Assembly: GCA_022447485.1 (NCBI GenBank)
Contig: JAKVCH010000227.1
Span: 1 to 5,600, forward strand
Source of the DNA: Polyangiaceae bacterium
Lineage (GTDB): Bacteria; Myxococcota_A; Polyangia; Polyangiales; Polyangiaceae
Length of the DNA stretch: 5,600 bases
Direction: 5' to 3'
The translations under genes were made by a program, and so were the position numbers. This document shows positions 1 to 5,600 of the stretch, piece by piece (position 1 is the first letter of the stretch; every line of letters begins with the position of its first letter). Under the pieces are notes generated by a model that ran no database searches, had not been told where the DNA came from, and worked only from the letters and a program-made list of their open reading frames with translations.

Positions 1-1083
1 GCGCAATAAAGGAAGACCAAAGGATGCGGCGACAGCCCGTGCCGAGAGACTTTTTCCGCAACCTTGGACGCCCGTTAAAAGCAAGCCCTTCGGGGGCTCA
101 AGCCCCCGCGTCCTGGCCAGCTCAGGCGAGTCGTAGAAAAACTGTCGCTTACGCAGCCAGTTTTTTAATTGAGCTAGCCCCGCCAATTGCACCTGCGCCG
201 ACTCAAAGGGAATGAACTCGAGCAGACCGCCAGCCTCAACGACGCGTTTCTTTGCCTCGAGCACGAAGCGCATATCTTGGCGGCTCAAGCGGCCGTCCAC
301 GACCGCCGCTTGGGTAACAATTTTCCTGATCTCATGAAAGGGCATGCCCCTCAGCTGCGTGAGTAGTTCTGTGACCTCATCGGAGCTCAGTTCAACCTTG
401 ACCCGGCGACGCTGCTGGACCTCGGCAACCACCCCTGAGACGTATTGATGATAGTCCATCAAGGGGGGCGGCTGTAAGCGCAGATGAGTGAAAAGCGGAG
501 CCAGCCTCTGGGGCAAAGCGGTGAGATCTCCACTCAAGACAATCACCCCTTGATGTCCGTGGAGAGCAGCATGGAGCTCCTGCAGCCTCGATTGAATTTC
601 AGGACTCTCTACATGGGACTGTAGGTCCCGCAGATAGGCAATACTGGGCAGATCTGCAGCGAATATATGGGCCAGGCAAGCAGCAGGCTCCTCGGTGCGA
701 TAGACGGCCTGATATGCTTCGTTGGATGCTCCTGGAGAGGACGAGTCTCGAGCCGGTGGCGCTACATCCTGGGCAAGCCCCGGCAAAGTGCTCCGGTGGA
801 CTGGCCTTCGGTCTGCTTCGAAAGGGCTCTGATCGTCGCGTGCCTCAGACGAACCACCGCGGCGCACCAGTCCGCGATGAATGCGCCAATCGAAAAAGGG
901 CAACTCCAGCCTCTCGGCGACTCGGGTCAAAAGAGCCTCGACCCGCGCCTCTTCCATCTCGTCGACGAAGACAAGCGGGTGATGCGAGAGAACTAAGAGC
1001 TCAAACTGGCGAATATCGTCGGGGTGAATTGGTAGGGGCACGCTCGAACGTTTCGATCTTGCCTCTGTTCTTGTTCGGCTCAT
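1..1083 (-). CDS. Ycf46-like AAA+ ATPase, N-terminal 361 residues (C-terminus beyond left edge)
   Basis: The reverse strand stays open from an ATG at 1083-1081 to base 1, with an in-frame stop just upstream at 1146-1144, so this is the 5' part of a gene leaving the window. The N-terminus reads LPIHPDDIRQFELLVLSHHP (about residues 16-35), then ARVEALL and PFFDWRIHRGLVRRG (62-76), all typical of the Ycf46 family. Residues 76-127 form a polar, Pro/Ser-rich linker. A degenerate ATPase-like region follows, then a helical stretch (LSSDEVTELL, MPFHEIRKIV) and GLLEFIPFE with LAGLAQLKNWL (about 286-309). Walker A is GVQGCGKS at 338-345, followed by LSARAVAASFGLPLLR. Family members are about 500 residues, so roughly a quarter, including Walker B, the sensors and the arginine finger, should lie outside. 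Ycf46 proteins are predicted cytosolic AAA+ ATPases; a cyanobacterial member has been linked to photosynthesis and CO2 use, but the role in heterotrophs is not established. A GTG at 1041 (VPLPIHP) is an alternative start but has no ribosome binding site; the ATG has a G-run six bases upstream. Family assignment is firm, function is not. Confidence 0.86.
   Translation of the reverse strand, partial: MSRTRTEARSKRSSVPLPIHPDDIRQFELLVLSHHPLVFVDEMEEARVEALLTRVAERLELPFFDWRIHRGLVRRGGSSEARDDQSPFEADRRPVHRSTLPGLAQDVAPPARDSSSPGASNEAYQAVYRTEEPAACLAHIFAADLPSIAYLRDLQSHVESPEIQSRLQELHAALHGHQGVIVLSGDLTALPQRLAPLFTHLRLQPPPLMDYHQYVSGVVAEVQQRRRVKVELSSDEVTELLTQLRGMPFHEIRKIVTQAAVVDGRLSRQDMRFVLEAKKRVVEAGGLLEFIPFESAQVQLAGLAQLKNWLRKRQFFYDSPELARTRGLEPPKGLLLTGVQGCGKSLSARAVAASFGLPLLR
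91..108. repeat. 8-bp perfect inverted repeat with 2-nt loop inside the ATPase gene
   Basis: The top strand reads CGGGGGCT-CA-AGCCCCCG, a perfect 8-bp stem with a two-base loop. It codes for RGLEPP about ten residues before Walker A, a stretch where GL-x-PPKG is conserved in the family, so coding constraint plus GC-rich codons may explain it. No T-run follows on either strand, so it is not an intrinsic terminator. Confidence 0.6.
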
Positions 1084-1204
1084 CCTGCGCCCCCGACGAC
1101 AGCTGTGCCGGTCCTTTCCACTTTGAACACAGAGCACTCCGCCTCAACATCAGACTCCGCTGCCGCCACGGCTGCCAAGTACAATCAAAAAGCTATTAGC
1201 AACG

Positions 1205-4200
1205 TTACTCGATTACCATCCAACGACATGCATCACAACCAGCCACGGAATCGCATTGCTCACCGTGCTCGGTGTCGATTCGGCCGTCACCGCAAAATGG
1301 TCCCCGTCGACAACTTAAATCGCACTCACCAGGCCCATAGCTTGTACCTGAATTCTGATCGCCTCGGTCGCATTCTTCTGTTCCGTTGGGGACGCCGTCA
1401 CCACAATAAGCAGCAAATTGGCAGTCGGTAGAGCAAGTGCCGTAGCGTCCGTCGTTGACTCCATCGTCGCAGGTTTCGTTGAAAGGCGCAGCGCTATCGA
1501 CGACACCGTTGCCGCAAGCAACACGACATTGACTATCGCAACTACCAGGTGCGGCACCTTGCACGGATGAATCGCATTCTTCGCCCTCATCCACTTGGCC
1601 ATTTGTGCCGCAAAGCGAGAGCGGCACCCAGGCGCTGCAATCACTCAAACAAGAACCGGCAGAGCCGTCGTTGACTCCATCGTCACAGACTTCGCCATTC
1701 GTCAAAATACCATCGCCACAATAGCGCACGGCCTGACAAGCGGTGGTGCAGCGGCCAGCGCCATTGGCCAGATAGAGGGTGGGAGTATTCATCTCACCAG
1801 CATCGCAAACCTCACCCGCGACTTCTTGCACATTATTGTCACCGCAACGCGGTGGCAAAGTACAGCCAGCTGCGCACGTACCATAAGCTCCGTTATTCAA
1901 GCCGTCATCACAGGCCTCCACGCCAATGGGGATGCCATCGCCACAGAAAGGCCCATTGGTGCAGCCCGTCTGAACCCCAGGAATTCGGGGCAAGCAACCG
2001 CCGTAATCGCTGGAAAAACCACCGACCCCAGGATCGCATTGCTCCCCGGCATCGATATCGCCGTTGCCGCACTTCCAGGCGCAATCGAGGCCACATTCAC
2101 TTTGAAGCGTGCCATTCAAGGCTCCGTCATCGCAGAACTCTCCACTATCCTGGGAGTTGTCGCCACAGCGAGCACTCAATGTGCAATCAGCATCGCAATC
2201 AGCATCGCCATCACATTGCTCAAAGCCGACATCGAGCGAGCTATCCCCGCAGTAGCCGGCCCAGATGCAACCTTGCGCACAACTGTCTTGACCTGTAGCT
2301 GAGTACAGCGCTCTGTTCTCGCCGTCATCGCAGACCTCCTCTGCATGAGGAAGGCCATCGCCGCAGTAGGGCCCCAATTCGCAGCTTGTCGTGCAACCGT
2401 CGTAAGCGCTATCGTCGTTACAAGGGCTGTTGTCGTCGCAAAAGCCATCGGTGCAAGCGGATGAATCGTCGCAGCTATTGCCATTATCACAGACTTCATC
2501 ACTCGCCTTCACTCCATCGCCGCACGTAGAAGAGCAAACGGAAGTTGCCAGACTGAACCCGCTGAGCGTTAGCTTATAATTCGAGCCATTTTCGTTGCGC
2601 TCCGCCTGAAAGACAACAATCTCGTAAACTGAACCATCCACCAGGTTCAGAGCTTGCCCTTCCACGTCTTCTGCATTGTTATCAAGGGTAATATCAGCGG
2701 TCTCCCTGGCATGGGTGCCGCTAATATCGAGCACGAGGCGGCCGTTCACAAAGACCCAGACATCGTCATCGCCATTGAACTCTAAATTCGCGTTGGCTGA
2801 GCTATCGTACTCGAACCAATAGCGGACCTCACTGGTGAAGGAAAAGTTGTGAGCGCCACTTCCTTGATTCCCGAAGCCCTGGCCGTCAATCGGGAAGAAT
2901 CCTCCACTATCTTGAAAGACGAACTCGTCGGAACCCGGGCTCGTTTCGTTGAGCGTCAGGGAGCTACGGATGGGGAAATTCAGTCCAGCGACATCGCGGT
3001 ACCATTGACTGAAGGTGATAAAGTCTTGAGCACCATAGCCACACCAATACAAGTCTCGACCGTAACTTCCTAAGTAGCGCGTGCCTGTGGCGTTGTTCTT
3101 TCGGGCATTGCAGGTCGCCGGATCGTTACTGGTGTTGGCAGGCTGTACTTGGCCGGACCCAGGCGTCAGAGGGTCGCACCCGTCTCCGTCACATTCCACG
3201 TACCACTTAAAAATCGGCTTCCCCAAAAGCGAGGTCCCATCGGGCAGAGTGTCTGCTGCTGTACCCAGAGTGGTGCGCACCCAAATATCTTGCGCGGGTG
3301 TGAGGTCGATAGGGTCGCCGGAACTCCACTGAAAGGCGGCGTGCCCGCTGGCAGGGTTGCCGTTCTCTGCCTCGACGTAATAGCGAAAATCTCGGTAGAC
3401 AATTGGCAGCTCAATGCTGCTTGCCGTTGCCTCAGTGCAAGCAAAACCGGTCTCAATCGCGCAAGCAGAAGAGCAGCCGTCGCCATCGCGAGTATTCCCA
3501 TCATCGCAGGCCTCTCCGCCGAACTTGATGCCATCCCCACAGCTGGACGTACAGGGCGCTGGGGGTAGGCAGGTTGGCTCCCGGCGGCAATCGACACCAC
3601 AGCCATCGCCCGTATTATTATTCCCATCGTCGCAGCCCTCACCGGGGTCGGTTTGAGCGTTGCCACAGCTCTGGGGGTCTGCCACAAAACGGCACTCACT
3701 CGAACAGATGACACCATTGACCGAGGTCACGGAATCGTTCTGTCCGCCATTATCGCAATCTTCAACGCCCGCTACGAAACCATCACCGCATTCTACAGCT
3801 TGGCAAACGCCGTTCAGAGGGCAGCGCCAACCTGCCTCGACTTCGCAGAGGTGACTGCACCCGTCGCCATCACGCTCAGCATTGCTGAGCTGCCCGTCAC
3901 CATCGTCGCAGGCCTCCGCGCCTTGACGTACTCCGTCACCACAAACGATGGCTGTGCAGTCGCCTCCCTCCCAACGATCGCTGACAAACTGGGGCAAAGG
4001 GCAAATAAACCCGGACTCTACGGCACAATCCTCGGAGCAACCGTCGCCATCATCGCGCCGGCCATCGTCACAGTCCTCCCCAATGATAAAGTCGACAAAA
4101 CCATCGCCACAAGCAGGCAACACGGTGCAAAGAGCACCAGGCACAGCACACACAAATCCTTCATCAATCGTGCAGCCTGTGCAGCCGTCGCCAGCTGTAG

Positions 4201-5224
4201 CATTTCCATCATCACAGCCCTCTCCAAACTCTAAAAAGCTATTGGGGCACACAGCCGCGGGAGGCGCCAACTGGCAAGGCCCACCCACGCCGGCAGAGGT
4301 CGGGCATAAGTAGCCGGGCGTAACGCTACGACAATCAGATTCACAACCGTTGCCCGCGATCTGATCGCCATCGTCACAGGCTTCTCCACCAACGACCAGG
4401 CTATCTCCGCAAATAATCGCGCAATTCGTGCCTCCTGGACAATCATAGCCGAGCTCGACCTCGCACGTGGCCGAGCATCCATCCCCCGGGGTTGTCCCGC
4501 CATCATCGCAGCCCTCCCCCATCACCCACACACCATTACCGCAGTATTCAGTGATGATCGGGGTACAAGGCTGCCCTAAAACGGGACATTCATAACCAGT
4601 CTCCACCTGACAGGAGCTGTCGCAGCCATCACCGCTCACGGGCAGCGCTTGGGCATCATCACAGGTCTCTCCGGGACTGATTTGACCATCGCCGCAAACG
4701 GCAGTTTGAACGGCCATGCAGGAGGTACCCGAACACGCCCAGCCCGGCTCCACGAGGCAACGACTGTCACAGCCGTCGCCGGGGCTCACTCCTCCGTCGT
4801 CACAGCCTTCCCCACCAACAGGCTCGTACAAACCATTGCCACATGTTGCATCAACCACACAGGCTGCCCCTGGCGCCTCGCAGGCATAACCAGACTCGAT
4901 CGTGCAAATGCCACTGCAACCATCTGCAGGCCGACCATTCCCATCGTCACAAGCCTCTCCATCGTCGAGGACGCCATCGCCGCAAGTTGCAACAACCACT
5001 TGCTCCTGAGGCGCTGCCGCAGCACCTCCGAGACCTGTCTCGCTGATGTTGACATAGCTATCTTGCCCACTTTGCGTGAGCTCTGTGCTTCTATCTTCTG
5101 CCTGTTCGCCAATGCCCGGGTTCAAGACTTGCTCAAACGCCGGCAAGCTTTCACAGCCTAGGCTCAGGGCCCCTAAGTAAATGAACAAGGCACGCGTCAT
5201 GCGTCGAGAAGAAGAAAAGTCCAT
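1205..5224 (-). CDS. Large Cys-rich surface lipoprotein: Myxo Cys-rich repeats flanking a fibro-slime domain
   Basis: This 1339-residue protein starts at the ATG at 5224-5222 and ends with TAA at 1207-1205. It has a lipoprotein-type signal peptide: a basic n-region with RR, a hydrophobic core (ALFIYLGALSLG) and Cys24 in a PROSITE-compatible lipobox (LSLG-C). Residues about 81-596 hold 11 Cys-rich repeats of the CGDG-x-GE-x-CDDG-x-GDGCS-x-C type (TIGR02232/DUF4215). Residues about 607-893 form a fibro-slime domain with the hallmark GDDDVWVFVNGRLVLDISG. Residues about 897-1334 hold 12 more, mostly shorter, Cys-rich repeats. About 120 cysteines (9%) imply folding outside the cytoplasm with many disulfides. 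The chain stops right after the last repeat, with no C-terminal anchor such as MYXO-CTERM, so the N-terminal lipid is the likely anchor. The likely role is a cell-surface adhesin or matrix protein; the ligand is unknown. An in-frame TTG at 5260 would add 12 residues but spoils the signal peptide. The ATG at 5200 keeps the hydrophobic core but has no ribosome binding site. Domain calls are strong; function is inference. Confidence 0.93.
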   Translation of the reverse strand: MDFSSSRRMTRALFIYLGALSLGCESLPAFEQVLNPGIGEQAEDRSTELTQSGQDSYVNISETGLGGAAAAPQEQVVVATCGDGVLDDGEACDDGNGRPADGCSGICTIESGYACEAPGAACVVDATCGNGLYEPVGGEGCDDGGVSPGDGCDSRCLVEPGWACSGTSCMAVQTAVCGDGQISPGETCDDAQALPVSGDGCDSSCQVETGYECPVLGQPCTPIITEYCGNGVWVMGEGCDDGGTTPGDGCSATCEVELGYDCPGGTNCAIICGDSLVVGGEACDDGDQIAGNGCESDCRSVTPGYLCPTSAGVGGPCQLAPPAAVCPNSFLEFGEGCDDGNATAGDGCTGCTIDEGFVCAVPGALCTVLPACGDGFVDFIIGEDCDDGRRDDGDGCSEDCAVESGFICPLPQFVSDRWEGGDCTAIVCGDGVRQGAEACDDGDGQLSNAERDGDGCSHLCEVEAGWRCPLNGVCQAVECGDGFVAGVEDCDNGGQNDSVTSVNGVICSSECRFVADPQSCGNAQTDPGEGCDDGNNNTGDGCGVDCRREPTCLPPAPCTSSCGDGIKFGGEACDDGNTRDGDGCSSACAIETGFACTEATASSIELPIVYRDFRYYVEAENGNPASGHAAFQWSSGDPIDLTPAQDIWVRTTLGTAADTLPDGTSLLGKPIFKWYVECDGDGCDPLTPGSGQVQPANTSNDPATCNARKNNATGTRYLGSYGRDLYWCGYGAQDFITFSQWYRDVAGLNFPIRSSLTLNETSPGSDEFVFQDSGGFFPIDGQGFGNQGSGAHNFSFTSEVRYWFEYDSSANANLEFNGDDDVWVFVNGRLVLDISGTHARETADITLDNNAEDVEGQALNLVDGSVYEIVVFQAERNENGSNYKLTLSGFSLATSVCSSTCGDGVKASDEVCDNGNSCDDSSACTDGFCDDNSPCNDDSAYDGCTTSCELGPYCGDGLPHAEEVCDDGENRALYSATGQDSCAQGCIWAGYCGDSSLDVGFEQCDGDADCDADCTLSARCGDNSQDSGEFCDDGALNGTLQSECGLDCAWKCGNGDIDAGEQCDPGVGGFSSDYGGCLPRIPGVQTGCTNGPFCGDGIPIGVEACDDGLNNGAYGTCAAGCTLPPRCGDNNVQEVAGEVCDAGEMNTPTLYLANGAGRCTTACQAVRYCGDGILTNGEVCDDGVNDGSAGSCLSDCSAWVPLSLCGTNGQVDEGEECDSSVQGAAPGSCDSQCRVACGNGVVDSAAPFNETCDDGVNDGRYGTCSTDCQFAAYCGDGVPNGTEECDRGDQNSGTSYGPGECDLSCRRGPFCGDGRIDTEHGEQCDSVAGCDACRWMVIE
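1223..2536 (-). repeat. C-terminal array of 12 shorter Cys-rich repeats
   Basis: Twelve CGDG-like boxes lie near residues 901, 954, 992, 1020, 1052, 1094, 1127, 1169, 1205, 1237, 1274 and 1311, spaced 28-53 residues. The usual unit is YCGDG-x-GE-x-CDDG followed by N-x-G-x-YGTC-x-C, with about four cysteines. The GYxC...C tail found throughout the N-terminal array is absent. Many boxes are preceded by an aromatic residue (PYCGDG, PFCGDG, YCGDG). The last unit ends in CDACRW, five residues before the stop. Confidence 0.88.
2183..2206 (-). repeat. Exact 12-bp tandem duplication, in frame (DADC twice)
   Basis: The top strand carries GCAATCAGCATC twice with no gap. On the coding strand this is GATGCTGATTGC twice, coding for DADCDADC in the third repeat of the C-terminal array, so the copies use identical codons and add one extra cysteine. 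Confidence 0.85.
2546..3406 (-). other. Fibro-slime domain (PA14-like) in the centre of the lipoprotein
   Basis: Residues about 607-893 lack the Cys repeats and match the fibro-slime domain (TIGR02148), known from Dictyostelium prespore/PA14-type proteins, Fibrobacter and myxobacteria. Visible landmarks are IVYRDFRYYVE at the start, DFITFSQWYRDVAG, SLTLNE, GGFFPIDGQGFGN, FSFTSEVRYWFEY, GDDDVWVFVNGRLVLDISG with Asp819-821, and IVVFQAERNENGSNYKLTLSG at the end. The acidic DDD before VWVFVNG sits where PA14 lectins such as the yeast flocculins carry a calcium-binding Asp pair, so calcium-dependent glycan binding is plausible by analogy but not shown. Its four cysteines are all in the first half (CDGDGC, then two 23 residues apart). 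Confidence 0.88.
3437..4984 (-). repeat. N-terminal array of 11 long Myxo Cys-rich repeats (DUF4215/TIGR02232 type)
   Basis: Eleven units begin at CGDG-like boxes near residues 81, 128, 177, 228, 272, 326, 372, 428, 479, 520 and 562 of the lipoprotein, spaced 41-56 residues. The typical unit is CGDG-x-GEACDDGN-x-GDGCS-x-C followed by E-x-GYxC and a further Cys after 5-9 residues, giving about six cysteines per unit. The ninth unit (CDNGGQNDS...) and the tenth (followed by a Pro-rich TCLPPAPC) depart from the pattern. In DNA, the CDDG codons appear on the top strand as recurring CCATCATCGCA or CCGTCGTCACA words. Confidence 0.9.
5153..5224 (-). other. Lipoprotein signal peptide with lipobox Cys24
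   Basis: Residues 1-24 read as a charged n-region (MDFSSSRRMTR), a hydrophobic core (ALFIYLGAL) and the lipobox LSLG followed by Cys24. Position -3 is Ser where Leu is commonest, so the box is acceptable but not ideal. The residue after Cys is Glu, not Asp, so there is no classical inner-membrane retention signal and outer-membrane sorting is more likely. A low-complexity Gln/Glu/Ala linker of about 55 residues separates the lipid anchor from the first repeat, fitting a tether. Confidence 0.75.
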
Positions 5225-5236
5225 AAGAGGCAGTAT

Positions 5237-5240
5237 TCCT
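5237..5240 (-). promoter_or_regulatory. Weak ribosome binding site for the lipoprotein gene
   Basis: AGGA lies 12 bases before the ATG at 5224, a little farther than ideal. It decides the start: the next in-frame ATG (5200) is preceded by a pyrimidine-rich TTCTTCTTC stretch with no Shine-Dalgarno match. A second AGGA lies ten bases farther upstream. No convincing sigma-70 promoter was found in this gap. Confidence 0.4.
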
Positions 5241-5347
5241 GTATATCCTGCTTCCAGCAAGCAAAAGCACTCCTCTTTTCCAAATTACCACTCTTGGAAC
5301 GGGCGACCGACAACCCGAGCTGAGCTTCAGTAGAGCAAAACAGCCCG

Positions 5348-5365
5348 GTAAAAGCACCGCTTTAC
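5348..5365 (-). terminator. Possible weak hairpin downstream of the Csp-like gene
   Basis: On the coding strand GTAAAGC-GGT-GCTTTTAC can pair as a seven-base stem with one bulged T and a three-base loop, 33 bases after the TGA of the upstream gene. A TTTT follows only after CGGGCTG, so the classical stem plus U-tract is not met. It could be a poor terminator or an attenuator ahead of the lipoprotein gene, or chance. Confidence 0.25.
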
Positions 5366-5397
5366 GATATCGGCCTCACGTGCCGAAGGACGGCGCA

Positions 5398-5600
5398 TCA
5401 AGCAAGCGCAGCTAGAGCCTGGAGTGCTTCTTGACAGGCCTCGAAGCACGCAGCGCATTCGCGATGGTGGCCAGCATGCACTTCACATTCCTTGGCACAA
5501 GCTGTGCATGAGCGGCGACAAAGCTCGACGAGACCCCTGGCATAGGGAGAGCCCATGCTTGCTAAGCTAGCCATGGCATTGCAGATCGCTAACATCTGCT
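5398..5600 (-). CDS. Four-helix-bundle copper-storage-like protein (Csp/DUF326), C-terminal part
   Basis: The reverse strand is open from the right edge to TGA at 5400-5398. The last 65 residues contain MGSPYARGLVELC, then C-x3-C-x2-C-x3-C (LCRRSCTACAKEC), a His-rich turn (HAGHH) and C-x2-C-x3-C (ECAACFEAC). This spacing of cysteines along helices with a His-containing loop is the pattern of the DUF326/Csp family, whose studied members (Csp1, Csp3) hold many Cu(I) ions inside a tetramer of four-helix bundles. Eight cysteines are visible. The family usually has about 110-140 residues and the visible part matches its second half, so the gene very likely begins beyond 5600. An ATG at 5595-5593 exists but would give a protein lacking the first helices. 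The C-terminal helix ends ALQALAALA without the extra Cys pair many members have. Whether it is cytosolic or exported cannot be told without the N-terminus. Copper binding is inferred from family. Confidence 0.72.
   Translation of the reverse strand, partial: QMLAICNAMASLASMGSPYARGLVELCRRSCTACAKECEVHAGHHRECAACFEACQEALQALAALA

Noticed and set aside
714..1199. Plus-strand ORFs over the left part (667-996 and 714-1199)
   Set aside because: Both are mostly antisense to the Ycf46-like reading frame, which has clear family motifs; these products are Arg/Ser-rich with no recognisable domain.
1187..1200. Terminator after the lipoprotein gene (GCTAATAGC followed by TTTTT on the coding strand)
   Set aside because: The stem is only three base pairs, too weak for an intrinsic terminator despite the T-run.
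1595..2302. Plus-strand ORF of 235 codons
   Set aside because: It lies antisense to the C-terminal Cys-rich array. Its Ala/Ile/Thr-rich repetitive product is what the reverse complement of repeated CGDG and CDDG codons yields, and it shows no domain or ribosome binding site.
3166..3717. Minus-strand 183-codon ORF in another frame
   Set aside because: It overlaps the lipoprotein out of frame across the end of the first array and the fibro-slime domain, and has no recognisable motif.
3653..4234. Plus-strand ORF of 193 codons
   Set aside because: It is antisense to the N-terminal Cys-rich array and has the same low-information Ala/Thr/Ile composition; a shadow of the real gene.
3437..4984. CRISPR-like or other spaced DNA repeat suggested by recurring CCATCATCGCA-type words
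   Set aside because: The words vary at wobble positions, have uneven spacing and stay in frame with CDDG codons; they reflect protein repeats.
5240..5274. Promoter candidates ahead of the lipoprotein (TATACA as -10; GG...GC as a sigma-54 site)
   Set aside because: TATACA lacks a -35 at proper spacing and would start transcription within the ribosome binding region. The GG-to-GC spacing is one base short of sigma-54.

Overview
The window holds three genes, all on the minus strand. Read in the direction of transcription (right to left) they are: the 3' part of a small cysteine-rich protein of the four-helix-bundle copper-storage (Csp/DUF326) type, entering at the right edge; a very large cysteine-rich surface lipoprotein filling about 72% of the window; and the 5' two thirds of a Ycf46-like AAA+ ATPase that leaves at the left edge. 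The two gaps, 173 and 121 bases, are short and hold no other gene. I see no RNA gene, mobile element, CRISPR array or phage signature.

Organism: the central protein combines tandem 'Myxo Cys-rich' repeats (TIGR02232/DUF4215 type, core CGDG-x(n)-GE-x-CDDG) with a fibro-slime domain. This pairing is typical of Myxococcota and related former Deltaproteobacteria (myxobacteria, Bradymonadia and relatives). GC content looks moderate by eye, below the very high values of classical Myxococcus or Sorangium, so a lower-GC member of that assemblage is my best guess. This is inference from family distribution; there is no marker gene here.

Region by region: 1-1083 is the N-terminal 361 codons of the ATPase, open through the left edge and ending just after Walker A. 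1084-1204 is a gap with no convincing terminator or promoter. 1205-5224 is the lipoprotein: signal peptide, 11 Cys-rich repeats, a fibro-slime/PA14-like domain, then 12 shorter Cys-rich repeats of a different flavour. 5225-5397 is a gap with a weak ribosome binding site and one small hairpin. 5398-5600 is the Csp-like gene fragment.

How they work together: nothing in the sequence ties the three genes into one pathway. The lipoprotein is probably an exported, disulfide-rich, possibly calcium-dependent adhesin or matrix protein. The ATPase is cytosolic and of poorly defined role. The Csp-like protein probably binds Cu(I). Co-orientation may reflect partial co-transcription, but the gaps are long for a tight operon. 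The most notable points are the architecture of the lipoprotein (two repeat classes flanking one fibro-slime domain), an in-frame 12-bp tandem duplication that adds a cysteine, an irregular repeat with extra cysteines, and the unusual linker in the ATPase N-terminal half. I do not see a clearly new multi-gene system.
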